Of a DNA stretch of 64,000 nucleotides, positions 52,970 through 62,384 are shown one piece after another. Position 1 is the stretch's first letter, and every line of letters starts with the position of its first letter. This DNA comes from Zymomonas mobilis. GTDB taxonomy: Bacteria; Pseudomonadota; Alphaproteobacteria; Sphingomonadales; Sphingomonadaceae. A model generated the notes under the pieces. That model saw only the letters and a program-made list of their open reading frames with translations. It was not told where the DNA came from and did not search any database. A program made the translations under genes and the position numbers. The stretch spans positions 1,064,001 through 1,128,000 of the forward strand of contig NZ_VFOF01000001.1 of assembly GCF_006715975.1 (NCBI RefSeq). The letters run 5' to 3'.

Positions 52970-53810
52970 AATACCAGAAATTAGCGAGGACTTTCCTGCG
53001 CGTATTCTGACCATCGCCGGATCAGATTCCGGCGGCGGGGCAGGGATTCAGGCTGATATCAAGACCATCACGATGTTAGGCGGCCATGCCTTGACCGCGA
53101 TTACGTCTTTGACGGCTCAAAATACCCAAGGCGTGACCCGAATTGATGTCATCGCGCCTGAGATGGTCATTGCCCAGATTAATGCGGTGATGACGGATAT
53201 CGGCGTGTCGGCGATCAAAATCGGGATGGTTGGTAATGGCGAAGTCGCAATTGCACTGGCAGATTATCTTGAAAAATTTCCTGATATTCCAGTCGTTCTT
53301 GATCCCGTTATGGTTGCGACCAGTGGATCAACATTGGCCGATGATAAAACAATCGCGGCATATGACCGTTTGATGTTTCGGGCAGACCTTATCACCCCCA
53401 ATATTCCCGAATTAGAGATTTTAACCCACCAAAACATCCAATCAGATCAACAGCTGATTGAAGCGGGACGACAATTGGCACATCAATATGACAGCCCGAT
53501 ATTGGCTAAAGGCGGTCATGGCGAAGGGGCAATCTTGGTCGATCGTTTAATTTTACCCGATGGTCAGGAATATGCATGGCAGGATAGCCGTATCCTGACA
53601 AAAAATACGCATGGTACAGGCTGTAGTTTATCCAGCGCTATTGCGACCTCTTTAGGACAAGGCTTGTCGTTAAAAGAAGCCGTAACAAGGGCGCGTCACT
53701 ATATTCGGAAAGCTTTAGAAAAAGCACCGTCCCTTGGAAAAGGGCATGGACCTATCGGACATACTTTAGGGATTAGCGCCTTTGATCGCTGGTTTCTTGA
53801 AAACAACTGA
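52959..53810 (+). CDS. thiD: Hydroxymethylpyrimidine kinase / phosphomethylpyrimidine kinase
   Basis: Thiamin pathway kinase that phosphorylates HMP and HMP-P. Ribokinase fold with [59 protein letters not shown], and the anion-hole motif [13 protein letters not shown]. The start most likely lies at GTG 52959 within the last codons of glmM. GTG 52944 and TTG 52929 are also in frame. About 283 residues. No other thiamin genes are adjacent. Confidence 0.93.
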   Translation: MPHKIPEISEDFPARILTIAGSDSGGGAGIQADIKTITMLGGHALTAITSLTAQNTQGVTRIDVIAPEMVIAQINAVMTDIGVSAIKIGMVGNGEVAIALADYLEKFPDIPVVLDPVMVATSGSTLADDKTIAAYDRLMFRADLITPNIPELEILTHQNIQSDQQLIEAGRQLAHQYDSPILAKGGHGEGAILVDRLILPDGQEYAWQDSRILTKNTHGTGCSLSSAIATSLGQGLSLKEAVTRARHYIRKALEKAPSLGKGHGPIGHTLGISAFDRWFLENN

Positions 53811-53828
53811 TTAGAACCGGCTGGAATA

Positions 53829-54461
53829 ATGTCAAAAAAAGCAATTGTTATGCCTGACCTATCTCATGAAGATAGCCTAAAAGGCGTGATTTTTGGCGTC
53901 GATGAAGTTGGGCGGGGACCTTTAGCGGGCCCTGTTATGGCCGGCGCTGTTTATCTTCATCGGGAACATATTCCACAAGGTATCAATGATTCCAAAAAGT
54001 TGACTCCGCGTCGTCGTCATCTCTTATCAGATATGCTGCATAATCAGGCTGATTATGCGACAGGTCTTGTGGATGTTGAGACTATCGACCGGATCAATAT
54101 CCGGCAGGCTAGTTTATTGGCAATGAGACGTGCTGTAGAAGCTTTGATACAGAAAATAGGTATCGAGCCTGATTATATCCTAGTAGATGGCCGTGAAAGT
54201 CCTGATTGGCCGTGGAAATCACGATCGATTATCAGAGGGGATAGTATATCTTTGTCGATTGCGGCGGCTTCTATTGTGGCAAAAGTCGAACGTGATGAGA
54301 TAATGACAGACGCTAGCCAACAATATCCGGGCTATGGCTGGGAAAGAAATATGGGCTATGGCACGCGGGAACATCGTGAAGCCATTCAAATTTTGGGGCC
54401 AACCCCGCTACACCGCCAGAGTTTTGCACCGGTTCGCTATTTTTATGAAAACAAAAACTAG
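53829..54461 (+). CDS. rnhB: Ribonuclease HII
   Basis: Removes RNA, especially misincorporated ribonucleotides, from DNA. 210 residues with metal ligands Asp25 and Glu26 in GVDEVGRGPLAGPV, then DSKKLTPRRRHLL, YILVDG and SIAAASIVAKVERDEIM, and GYGTREHREAI near the C-terminus. It follows thiD by 18 bases and ends the glmM-thiD-rnhB operon. Confidence 0.96.
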   Translation: MSKKAIVMPDLSHEDSLKGVIFGVDEVGRGPLAGPVMAGAVYLHREHIPQGINDSKKLTPRRRHLLSDMLHNQADYATGLVDVETIDRINIRQASLLAMRRAVEALIQKIGIEPDYILVDGRESPDWPWKSRSIIRGDSISLSIAAASIVAKVERDEIMTDASQQYPGYGWERNMGYGTREHREAIQILGPTPLHRQSFAPVRYFYENKN

Positions 54462-54578
54462 GGGCAAAACGACGTTATTTTAGTTACTTTTTTTAAATTT
54501 TATGAAGTTATAAAATAGTTACTTCAATAATCATCCATAACAGCTTTTTTATTTTTACAATGAAGCCTCTTGACCGAA

Positions 54579-54593
54579 GAGTCGCATTGAATC
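54579..54593. promoter_or_regulatory. Two GANTC sites upstream of the GANTC methylase gene
   Basis: GAGTC at 54579-54583 and GAATC at 54589-54593, 10 bases apart and about 40 bases before the ATG. GANTC is the recognition sequence of CcrM-type enzymes, so methylation state could feed back on the gene's own expression, as known for Caulobacter ccrM. Confidence 0.55.
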
Positions 54594-54630
54594 ACAGTAA
54601 AGCCGGATTTCTGTGAAAGGATCAGTATTT

Positions 54631-55779
54631 ATGCGCCTTGCCGAATGTGTATCACGCATGAGTGAGGAAGACATCGGAGGCGATACAGATTTATCTGACA
54701 GCCCAAAGTTACCTTTGAATTCTATTTTGGCCGGTAATTGTATCGACGTTTTAAAAACGCTGCCAGATAATTCGGTTGATCTTATCTTTGCTGATCCACC
54801 TTATAATCTTCAGTTAAGTGGTGAACTTTTCAGACCAGAAGGCAGTCGCGTTGATGCGGTCAATAATGCATGGGATAAATTCGATACCTTTGCGGCCTAT
54901 GATCATTTTACCCGTTTGTGGTTAAAAGAAGCCCACCGCGTGTTAAAAGATGATGGCACTATCTGGGTTATTGGAAGCTATCATAATATTTTTAGAGTCG
55001 GCACAGCCTTGCAGGATCAGGGCTATTGGATATTAAATGATATCATTTGGCGCAAATCCAATCCGATGCCTAATTTTAAAGGTCGGCGGTTTACCAATGC
55101 CCATGAAACCCTGATATGGGCGGCTAAATCAGATAAATCCCGTTATATTTTTAACTATGCCTCCTTGAAGACTTTTAATGATGATCTTCAAATGCGTTCG
55201 GACTGGCTATTACCAATATGTTCAGGGAATGAACGGCTGAAAAACGAAAACGGGCAGAAAATCCACCCCACACAAAAGCCTGAGGCCTTACTTTACCGGA
55301 TTATATTAGCTTCATCCCGACCGGATGACGTTATCCTTGATCCGTTTTTTGGCACGGGCACAACCGGCGTTATTGCCCGACATTTAAGGCGAAACTGGAT
55401 TGGGATCGAACAAGACCCGACTTACATTACCGCTGCTACGACCAGAATAGAGCAAGCAGAGGTTTTTGACGAAGGTTTGATGGGGCAATCATCCAATAAA
55501 CGGAAGCAGCCGCGTGTTACTTTTGGTTGTTTGATGGAAAATGGTTTTATCCGTCCCGGTCATGTCCTATATGACAGCCGTCGTCGTTTTAAAGCGGTCG
55601 TTAGTGTCGATGGTGCTTTGCAATCCGCCGATGGTCGGGTCGGCTCTATCCATAAATTGGGTGCTCAATTACAACAGGCCGTTTCCTGCAATGGCTGGAT
55701 TTTTTGGCATTTTGAAGAAAATAATACTTTGTTGCCGTTAGATATCTTACGTCAACGTTACCTTGCCGAGAATCCCTGA
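54631..55779 (+). CDS. ccrM: CcrM-type adenine-N6 DNA methyltransferase (GANTC)
   Basis: Solitary cell-cycle methylase of alphaproteobacteria. Beta-class order: [10 protein letters not shown] (DPPY at 55-58) first, then the recognition region with [25 protein letters not shown], then [10 protein letters not shown] (FGTGTT at 240-245). A C-terminal extension of about 90 residues ([27 protein letters not shown]) is the RAMA-like DNA-binding tail typical of CcrM. ATG 54631 behind AAAGGA is preferred over GTG 54613. 382 residues. No restriction gene is nearby. The stop overlaps the folP start (TGATG). Confidence 0.94.
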   Translation: MRLAECVSRMSEEDIGGDTDLSDSPKLPLNSILAGNCIDVLKTLPDNSVDLIFADPPYNLQLSGELFRPEGSRVDAVNNAWDKFDTFAAYDHFTRLWLKEAHRVLKDDGTIWVIGSYHNIFRVGTALQDQGYWILNDIIWRKSNPMPNFKGRRFTNAHETLIWAAKSDKSRYIFNYASLKTFNDDLQMRSDWLLPICSGNERLKNENGQKIHPTQKPEALLYRIILASSRPDDVILDPFFGTGTTGVIARHLRRNWIGIEQDPTYITAATTRIEQAEVFDEGLMGQSSNKRKQPRVTFGCLMENGFIRPGHVLYDSRRRFKAVVSVDGALQSADGRVGSIHKLGAQLQQAVSCNGWIFWHFEENNTLLPLDILRQRYLAENP

Positions 55780-56885
55780 TGTCTTTTTATAATCAAAGTC
55801 TGACTACTCCCGAAATGCCTGATATCCGCCTTTATTTTTGTCCGACTGCCTTTGTCAATGCGCCGATTGCGCCTTCCGGTGCGACTTTCCGTCTGGCGGG
55901 CGGGTTAAAATGGTTTGGCGCTTTTAGTGTTATCATGGTGTCAAAAGGTGAGATCGTTCAGGAACGGGTTATTTCTGTTGCTGATATCAATAGCTTTTTG
56001 AACAGCCTTTCGACTGAAATGCAGTTGGATGCCTATAAAACGATTTCAAGGATTGTCGCGCCAAGGACGTCTTTTAAACTGGGTAAAAATGAGATCAAAT
56101 TAGATCATACCCATATTGTCGGCATATTGAATATAACGCCGGATAGTTTTTCCGATGGCGGGTTATATCAAAATAACGTCCAATCCGCCTGCGAAACGGC
56201 CAAGGCTATGATACAGCAGGGCGCTTCTTTGATTGATGTCGGGGGTGAATCCACCCGCCCTGGCGCCGAACCGGTAACAGAAGAAGAAGAAAAATTACGG
56301 GTAATGCCGGTCATTGACCGATTGAGAGAATCTTCTTTACCGATCTCAGTCGATACAAGAAAGGCATCCGTTATCTCGGCCGTATGGGAAAAAACACCAG
56401 CTATTTTTAACGATGTCTCGGCTTTAAGCTGGGATAAGAATTCTTTGCTTGTCGCGGCAGAAAAACAATATCCGGTTATCTTGATGCACCATGAAGAAAG
56501 CAAAGATCATGAGGCATCTTCTAAAAAAATCCTGATCGAGGTTTATAACTGGCTAGAAAAGCGTATAGCCGTTGCAGAAGCCGCCGGTATCAGTCGTGAC
56601 CGGATCATTATTGATCCAGGTATTGGTTTCGGTAAAAGCTTTCAAGATAATCTGGTTCTTATTCGTGGGATTGCGCTTTTCCACGGTTTGGGATGCCCCT
56701 TGATGCTTGGGGCAAGTCGAAAAAAACTGATTATTACCTTTGCAGGGGATACCCATCCCCAAGACAGATTAGGTGGTTCTTTGGCGATTGCCCTTCATGC
56801 AGCCGATCAAGGTGTGCAGTTATTGCGGGTGCATGATGTCAGAGATACGGCGCAAGCGCTGACCGTATGGCAGGCCTTATATTAA
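55779..56885 (+). CDS. folP: Dihydropteroate synthase with N-terminal extension
   Basis: Joins para-aminobenzoate and hydroxymethyl-dihydropterin diphosphate in folate synthesis. The TIM-barrel motifs start late: HIVGILNITPDSFSDGG near 112-128, SLIDVGGESTRPGAEPV, ISVDTRKASV, IIIDPGIGFGKSFQDN and LMLGASRKKLI. About 105 residues precede them, more than in the classical 280-residue enzyme. Its ATG overlaps the ccrM stop by one base, so the two should be translated together. Confidence 0.94.
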   Translation: MSFYNQSLTTPEMPDIRLYFCPTAFVNAPIAPSGATFRLAGGLKWFGAFSVIMVSKGEIVQERVISVADINSFLNSLSTEMQLDAYKTISRIVAPRTSFKLGKNEIKLDHTHIVGILNITPDSFSDGGLYQNNVQSACETAKAMIQQGASLIDVGGESTRPGAEPVTEEEEKLRVMPVIDRLRESSLPISVDTRKASVISAVWEKTPAIFNDVSALSWDKNSLLVAAEKQYPVILMHHEESKDHEASSKKILIEVYNWLEKRIAVAEAAGISRDRIIIDPGIGFGKSFQDNLVLIRGIALFHGLGCPLMLGASRKKLIITFAGDTHPQDRLGGSLAIALHAADQGVQLLRVHDVRDTAQALTVWQALY

Positions 56886-57012
56886 ATCGGATAAGTCCTC
56901 TTATTCGACTATCTGTCTGTTAAGTAAAAAAAATCTGCTTTTACGCAACAATGTCATGCATCGCTTTATGATATGAAGCGTTATTACTATTATTTTAATT
57001 GAAAGAGAATCT

Positions 57013-57876
57013 GTGTCACCAATCCGCGGACGAATCAGTCGAACTAAAGATGTCTTTTCCTATGTAGGAGTTTCACTTTGGATTTTGCTGGCCTGGGATA
57101 TTCTGGTCACCGCTCTTTACGTTTATAATCCTGAATGGCCATTATGGATGGAGGTGCCCACCGCACCGACAACTGTTTTAGGGTCTGCCCTTATTCTTTT
57201 TATCGGTTTTTCGACTAATAGTGCCTATGCCCGTTGGTGGGATGCGCGGGGATTATGGGGATTGATGAATAACAATTCCCGCAATTTTTCGCGTGAAGTC
57301 TTAATGGTTTTTCGGGATAAAGAACAACAAAAGCAATTGGTGCATCGCCATATTGCCTATATTCACGCTTTGCGTTGCCGGTTGTTTCAGATTGATCCGT
57401 CAAAGGATATCGAACGATTTTTACCCGCTGAAGAATGTGAAAAATTAAAAGAAGGCAATAACGTCCCCAATCTCATTCTTTTTGAAACCGGCCAAAAAAT
57501 TGCGGCCATAGCTGAAAAAGAAAATGTCGACAGCATTCGGTTACAAATGCTGGAAAATACGATGACGGCGATTTCACATGCCCAAGGCGGTATGGAAAAA
57601 ATAAAATCTACGCCGTTGCCGTATCAATATACGATTTTTCCGATGCTCTTTATCGAGTTCTTCTGCGTGGTTCTGCCGATAAGTGCGGTTGATACCTTGG
57701 GTATTGCTACGCCTCTGGCAACGACGATTGTTGGCTTTTTGCTGTTTATCCTGTGCCGCTTAGGCCGTGATTTGCAGAGTCCGTTTTTTCGCCAATCCCC
57801 AAATTGCTTGCAGCTTGATAGCATTTCCGAGATGATCGAAACAGATCAGCTTCAATGCTTGACATTTAATAAATAA
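57013..57876 (+). CDS. Bestrophin-like (YneE/DUF family) membrane protein
   Basis: 287 residues from GTG 57013. Bestrophin-type signature segments: VGVSLWILLAWDILVTALYV, PTTVLGSALILFIGFSTNSAYARWWDARGLWGLMNNNSRNFSREV, PLPYQYTIFPMLFIEFFCVVLPIS, and FILCRLGRDLQSPFFRQSPNCLQLDSISEMIE, where a family member would have a neck-and-tail region. Predicted anion channel of the inner membrane. It is single, between folP and the FAD oxidase. Function in bacteria is not established. Confidence 0.88.
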   Translation: MSPIRGRISRTKDVFSYVGVSLWILLAWDILVTALYVYNPEWPLWMEVPTAPTTVLGSALILFIGFSTNSAYARWWDARGLWGLMNNNSRNFSREVLMVFRDKEQQKQLVHRHIAYIHALRCRLFQIDPSKDIERFLPAEECEKLKEGNNVPNLILFETGQKIAAIAEKENVDSIRLQMLENTMTAISHAQGGMEKIKSTPLPYQYTIFPMLFIEFFCVVLPISAVDTLGIATPLATTIVGFLLFILCRLGRDLQSPFFRQSPNCLQLDSISEMIETDQLQCLTFNK

Positions 57877-58002
57877 AATTACATTTTATATGTAACTTTT
57901 AAACTAAAATATTAAGTTGCTGTTGCAAGAAATTGAAGTTACCTGTTTCGGGAGGGCATTCTATAAGAATCTTCTGAAAATGGTATTTTCGTGGAGATTC
58001 TT

Positions 58003-59448
58003 ATGTCCTGTCATCCGGAAGAGGCTTTGCTCGATGAACTCGAGGCGTTGTTAGGCCCAAAAGGATTTACCAAAGATCCGGCTATTATGGCGTCTTATCT
58101 AGAAGATTGGCGGGGCAAATTAAAGGGGAATGCTGCGGCACTGCTTTCCCCTGCATCGACTGAAGAAGTCGTGGCTATTATGAAAATGGCCTATGAAGCC
58201 AAAGTAGCCGTCGTACCTCAAGGTGGTAATAGCTCGACGGTAGGGGGCGCTACCCCTTCGAAAGACGGCTCAGCCCTTTTGCTGTCAACTAAAAGACTAA
58301 ATACTATTCGCTCTGTTTCCCCAGAAGAAAGCTGCGCTACGGTTGAAGCGGGCGTTATCTTATCCGCCCTGCATGAGGCCGCAGACCAGCATGGCTTGCG
58401 CTTTCCCCTTAATATTGCCTCCAAGGATATGGCAACTATTGGTGGCCTTATCTCGACCAATGCTGGAGGTTCCCATGTCCTTCGCTTTGGACAAATGCGG
58501 GCTTCCGTTATGGGCATTGAGGCCGTCTTTCCCGATGGTTCACTATTAGAAAATCTGCGGCCATTAAGAAAAGACAATCAAGGCTATGATTTGCGCCAGT
58601 TATTGGCCGGTGCAGAAGGTACCTTGGGTGTTATTACCGCAGCCAGCGTAAGATTGATGCCAAAGCCTCACTCTAGAGTAGTGATGTGGGTCGGGCTCGA
58701 ATCTCCTTCGGCGGCGTTATCCCTGCTACGTCATCTTGAAAAAGAAAGTGGTGAGGCGGTCGAAGTCTTTGAGCTGATGGAAGCCAGCCTTATTGATCTG
58801 GTATTGAAGCATATACCGGATACCGAAATCCCCACCGAAAAAGCGTATCCTTGGTATGTTTTAATTGAAGCCACTGCGTTTTCTGAAGATTTTGATCTGG
58901 AAGCGGTCATGGTCAATATTTTAGCCGATGCGACAGAGAAAAAAGAAATTCTTGAAGCCGTTATCGCCCAGAATGAAACGCAGGCAAAAAAATTATGGCG
59001 TTTACGTGAAACGATTCCATTGGCTGAACGGACGGAAGGTTTTGCTGTCAAACATGATATTTCGGTGCCCGTCAGTGCGATGCCGTCCTTTATAGAACGC
59101 GAAAGCGTCGCCATTGAACAGAAATTCCCCGGATGCACTGTTTTGGCCTTTGGACATCTAGGCGATGGGAATGTTCATTTTAATGTTTGCCCGCCAAAAG
59201 ATGTCAAAGATCAGCTTGGATGGGTCGAAAATGAAGGTATTTCAGTTTCTCATTTCATCTATGAAAGAGTGATGGCCAATGGTGGTGCCATTTCAGCTGA
59301 ACATGGAATTGGGCAAACAAAATTAGCTGATTTTGTCCGTTTTGGAAATAAAGCAAAAATACAGGCCTTAAAAGCGATCAAGAAAGCGTTAGACCCCGAA
59401 TCTATTATGAATCCTGGCAAGCTATTACCCGCTGACAAGCAGGGTTAA
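58003..59448 (+). CDS. FAD-linked oxidase of the GlcD/D-lactate/D-2-hydroxyglutarate dehydrogenase type
   Basis: 481 residues with an N-terminal PCMH/VAO FAD-binding domain (PQGGNSSTVGGATPSKDGSALLL, ATIGGLISTNAGGSHVLRFGQMR, LLAGAEGTLGVITAASVRLMP) and a C-terminal oxidase domain (AFGHLGDGNVHFNVCPP with metal His residues, GAISAEHGIGQTKL, LDPESIMNPGKLLP). It oxidises a D-2-hydroxy acid to the keto acid. Which acid is not clear. ATG 58003 behind GGAG is preferred over GTG 57991. No cysteine-cluster partner gene is adjacent. Confidence 0.9.
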   Translation: MSCHPEEALLDELEALLGPKGFTKDPAIMASYLEDWRGKLKGNAAALLSPASTEEVVAIMKMAYEAKVAVVPQGGNSSTVGGATPSKDGSALLLSTKRLNTIRSVSPEESCATVEAGVILSALHEAADQHGLRFPLNIASKDMATIGGLISTNAGGSHVLRFGQMRASVMGIEAVFPDGSLLENLRPLRKDNQGYDLRQLLAGAEGTLGVITAASVRLMPKPHSRVVMWVGLESPSAALSLLRHLEKESGEAVEVFELMEASLIDLVLKHIPDTEIPTEKAYPWYVLIEATAFSEDFDLEAVMVNILADATEKKEILEAVIAQNETQAKKLWRLRETIPLAERTEGFAVKHDISVPVSAMPSFIERESVAIEQKFPGCTVLAFGHLGDGNVHFNVCPPKDVKDQLGWVENEGISVSHFIYERVMANGGAISAEHGIGQTKLADFVRFGNKAKIQALKAIKKALDPESIMNPGKLLPADKQG

Positions 59449-59586
59449 CGGCTTATAAAAAGTCATATCTGGTATATATATTTATCATCGGGTCAAATAT
59501 TTTTACAATTCCCAGATATTATCCTTTATATGTCGTGAGCTTTCCCCTTTAATAGATATTTGTATCACTACAGGAGCAGAAAACGA

Positions 59587-60375
59587 ATGGCTTCAAGGCC
59601 GACTAACGCTTTGCCGGTTCTTTATAACGAACTTATCCCGATTTCTCGGCATGATCACAAAAACTGGCGCTTCCGTTTACAAGACAAGCTGCCTTTCATG
59701 TCGGAAATCCATGCCATTCCATTAGCCGTCGAAGAATTCGGTATGGCTCAGCGCAACTTCCCGATCGTCTTTTCATCTGGTCCTAATCCGGTGCCGCTGG
59801 CACTTATGGGTCTGAATGACGGGGTCAATGTTTTCTTTGATGAAGAAGGCAATTGTCGGGAAAGCCATATCTATTTGCCGGCCTATATTCGTCGCTATCC
59901 CTTTATGTTGGCCAAGATTAACCCAGAAAGCGAAGACATGTCGCTTTGTGTTGATACTAGTCGTGGGATGCTTGGTGAATTCGAGGATGGCGAGCTTCTT
60001 TTTGATGGGGATGAACCGAGCGAATTCACCAAAAATATTTTGGGTTTTTGTGAGCAATTTGCCATTTCTGCCCAGCGGACAAATGACTTTGTCGCGGAAT
60101 TGATGGAACACAAACTGTTGATCGACGGTGAAGTGGCCATTCAGCCCAATGATGCGACCCAGCCTTATGTCTATCGCAGCTTCCAAATCGTGTCAGAAGA
60201 CCGGTTAAAAGAATTGCGGGGCGATGTCCTTCGCAAGATGGTCAAATCTGGCCTTCTGCCCTTGGTTTATGCGCATCTGATGTCATTAAGTCTGGTGCAG
60301 GATATTTTCCAGCGGCAGGCCATTTTAGGCAGAATTCCGCCGTTGCAGGAAAATGGACAGAATCCAGCTTCCTAA
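59587..60375 (+). CDS. SapC-family protein
   Basis: 262 residues from ATG 59587 behind GGAG. It carries the SapC-like domain: LYNELIPISRHDHKNWRFR, IHAIPLAVEEFGMAQRNFPIVFS, PVPLALMGLNDGVNVFFDEEG, YLPAYIRRYPFMLA and FCEQFAISAQRTNDFVAELMEHKLL. The family is named after an S-layer-related protein, but homologues in sphingomonads have no assigned role. No signal peptide visible. A terminator follows at 60406-60439. Confidence 0.88.
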   Translation: MASRPTNALPVLYNELIPISRHDHKNWRFRLQDKLPFMSEIHAIPLAVEEFGMAQRNFPIVFSSGPNPVPLALMGLNDGVNVFFDEEGNCRESHIYLPAYIRRYPFMLAKINPESEDMSLCVDTSRGMLGEFEDGELLFDGDEPSEFTKNILGFCEQFAISAQRTNDFVAELMEHKLLIDGEVAIQPNDATQPYVYRSFQIVSEDRLKELRGDVLRKMVKSGLLPLVYAHLMSLSLVQDIFQRQAILGRIPPLQENGQNPAS

Positions 60376-60405
60376 CGCAAAAGCGGTTACATCCTTTATA
60401 AAATT

Positions 60406-60439
60406 AAAAGGCTGGAAGTTATAGACTTCCGGCCTTTTT
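60406..60439 (+). terminator. Terminator after sapC
   Basis: AAAAGGCTGGAAGT (60406-60419) pairs with ACTTCCGGCCTTTT (60425-60438), one mismatch and a 5-base loop, ending in T. Confidence 0.9.
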
Positions 60440-60483
60440 AATATTTTCTCGGCAGTAGCTGATGGCGATGATATTATTATGAG

Positions 60484-60924
60484 ATGAAAGATTCTCTTGC
60501 TTCGTTATTCGAGCGTTTGAGCCGCTCTTCTTTTCGGCAGCGCTTCCGTCTTGGTTCTCAAGAACAGCAATATTTAGCCAATAAAGGGCTGGAAACTATT
60601 TTGGAGCATGGCAAAGACTTTATTGCCAAGCGACTAGCACCGGCTGAAATACCCAATGATGGCAAGCAAACGCCGTTTAAAGGCCATCCGATCTTTTTGG
60701 CACAACATGCCACGGCAACCTGTTGTCGGGGCTGTATCGAGAAATGGCACGAGATAGAGGCTGGTCGTGCTTTGAACCAAGCCGAGCAGGATTATATTCT
60801 GGGTGTGATCGCCCATTGGCTTAATTTACAAGAAAGCCGCCCTCCCAAAATTCGGGCAACGCCATCCACGTCACAAAAGAAAGCCAAGCCAAAATCAGAG
60901 GACGGGCAGGGAAGTCTGTTTTGA
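60484..60924 (+). CDS. DUF4186-family protein
   Basis: 146 residues. The conserved core is FRLGSQEQQYLANKGLETILEHGKDFIAKRLAPAEIPNDGKQTPFKGHPIFLAQHATATCCRGCIEKWHEIEAGRAL, with a CxxC (TCCRGC) that may bind metal, and LNQAEQDYILGVIAHWL after it. The C-terminal Lys/Pro/Ser tail looks disordered. Function unknown. It sits alone between sapC and tRNA-Phe. Confidence 0.85.
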   Translation: MKDSLASLFERLSRSSFRQRFRLGSQEQQYLANKGLETILEHGKDFIAKRLAPAEIPNDGKQTPFKGHPIFLAQHATATCCRGCIEKWHEIEAGRALNQAEQDYILGVIAHWLNLQESRPPKIRATPSTSQKKAKPKSEDGQGSLF

Positions 60925-60998
60925 ATAAGAAGGATTAAACCGCATTTTGCCAGAATGACTGCAGGTTTAAATATAGATAAATTTTTAGGGGAAGACTG

Positions 60999-61074
60999 TG
61001 GTGCCCAGGGACGGAATCGAACCGCCGACACTGTGATTTTCAGTCACATGCTCTACCGACTGAGCTACCTGGGC
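60999..61074 (-). tRNA. tRNA-Phe (anticodon GAA)
   Basis: On the minus strand: acceptor GCCCAGG/CCTGGGC, D-arm GCTC/GAGC, anticodon arm TGTGA/TCACA around the loop CTGAAAA, T-stem GGCGG/CCGTC around TTCGATT, discriminator A, CCA encoded. 76 bases. Confidence 0.97.
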
Positions 61075-61165
61075 TGAGAGAATTTATCTCGTCTGGGTGG
61101 GCGTATAAGAATGAAATCAGGTCTTGTCCAGTATATTTTTTCTTTTTTCTTATATATTTAATAAT

Positions 61166-61345
61166 TTAATCAAAATCGGCATCATCAGCCTGCAAATTTT
61201 TACCCGGTAAACGGTAGGCATCCCCCAACCAATTCAGCAAATCGCGATCACGACAACCGCGGCTGCAAAAAGGTCTGAACTCGGCTTGGGTCGGTGCGCC
61301 ACATAAAGGGCATTTGCCTTTTGTTACCGTTTTTTTAGATGACAT
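61166..61345 (-). CDS. yacG: DNA gyrase inhibitor YacG
   Basis: A 59-residue zinc-ribbon protein, missed by 60-residue ORF cut-offs. It reads KGKCPLCGAPTQ, FRPFCSRGCRDRDLLNWLGDAYRLPG, with zinc ligands Cys12, 15, 27 and 31 and the family tail WLGDAYRLPG. YacG homologues bind gyrase. ATG 61345 follows the RNase-like gene by 22 bases on the minus strand, so they are co-transcribed. Confidence 0.92.
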   Translation of the reverse strand: MSSKKTVTKGKCPLCGAPTQAEFRPFCSRGCRDRDLLNWLGDAYRLPGKNLQADDADFD

Positions 61346-61367
61346 TATTTTCTCACAATATCGAAAA

Positions 61368-62384
61368 TCAGAAGGACGGGAATTCTACACCCACATCGCC
61401 TTGATAGATTGGGCGCATCGGCTCTGCTTTCAAGATGATTTCTGCGGCCGTCGATCGAGATAGTGCGTCCAACCATTCAGGATGCCGTTTAAGACATTCT
61501 ATAACGAAATGAGAGGCCGTCAGAACCCGTTTACCAGCGCCCTTAGCACGGCAAGCCTGCCGCAATAGCTGACGGGTTTCATGTTCGATAGGATGGGAGG
61601 CTATTTGCTCTGGCAAAGAAGGTCGTTTTTTTTGCCTGATAATTTGCAAAAAACCGAAACCATTGACGCCGGTGCGTTCAAAAGGCGCAGGCAAATGACG
61701 GTCAAGGCACTCAGCAACCTGCTGCCGGTCTGATTTGCCCGATAAGCCCGGGATATCAATCCCGATTGATCCACCGACACCAAAAAGCGTAATTGCTCGT
61801 GCAGTCGCCTCTGTGCCCTTTAAGGCGAGGTCTAATGCAGCCAGATGGCCATCTATATCAAATAGGGTTAAAGCAGGTGTTAATGCCATGCGTAGGCGCC
61901 CACCGGCAAAATCCATATCGCCGCTTCGGGCTTGTTCGATAATTTCTGACCATCCGGCTTTTTCCAAACGGTCAGGTTGATGATTTTGTTGATAGCTGAC
62001 AGGATAACCGCTGGCTTTCGCCCTCATTTCAAGAGACAGGCCGTCTTTCAGAGCGGTATCAGGAAGAGCAGGGCGTGCATGAGGGGGTTTTACGATACCA
62101 CGCTCGATAACGGTTTCCCGAATAATCTCGACGCGCAGCAAGCTGCCTTTGGTGAGGGAGCGAGGCACCGAAGCGACCCAGACAGGATCGCCTTTATCGG
62201 TGGTAGCCATTGTCCGACCCGTAGCATTGATCCCGTCTGCTAAACGGACATCTATAACCGATCCCGCTCGTAAGCAAGGCGTGTCCGTTTCTATACGCGC
62301 CTGAACAATGGTATCATCATCGGCCAATAAAGCGGCACGGGTTTCCCCGATGCCTTTTTCAATTAACCATTCATAGGAAATCAT
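61368..62384 (-). CDS. Ribonuclease E/G-like protein
   Basis: 338 residues, shorter than classical RNase G (about 490). An N-terminal part (EWLIEKGIGETRAALLADDDTIVQARIE) resembles the opening of the RNase E/G S1 region, and the C-terminal half holds a DNase I-like metal site LTLFDIDGHLAALDLALKGTE and GVGGSIGIDIPGL, the E/G signature. The zinc-link cysteine motif is not obvious. It lies between maf and yacG, an order common in alphaproteobacteria. The start is directly after the maf stop. Confidence 0.85.
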   Translation of the reverse strand: MISYEWLIEKGIGETRAALLADDDTIVQARIETDTPCLRAGSVIDVRLADGINATGRTMATTDKGDPVWVASVPRSLTKGSLLRVEIIRETVIERGIVKPPHARPALPDTALKDGLSLEMRAKASGYPVSYQQNHQPDRLEKAGWSEIIEQARSGDMDFAGGRLRMALTPALTLFDIDGHLAALDLALKGTEATARAITLFGVGGSIGIDIPGLSGKSDRQQVAECLDRHLPAPFERTGVNGFGFLQIIRQKKRPSLPEQIASHPIEHETRQLLRQACRAKGAGKRVLTASHFVIECLKRHPEWLDALSRSTAAEIILKAEPMRPIYQGDVGVEFPSF

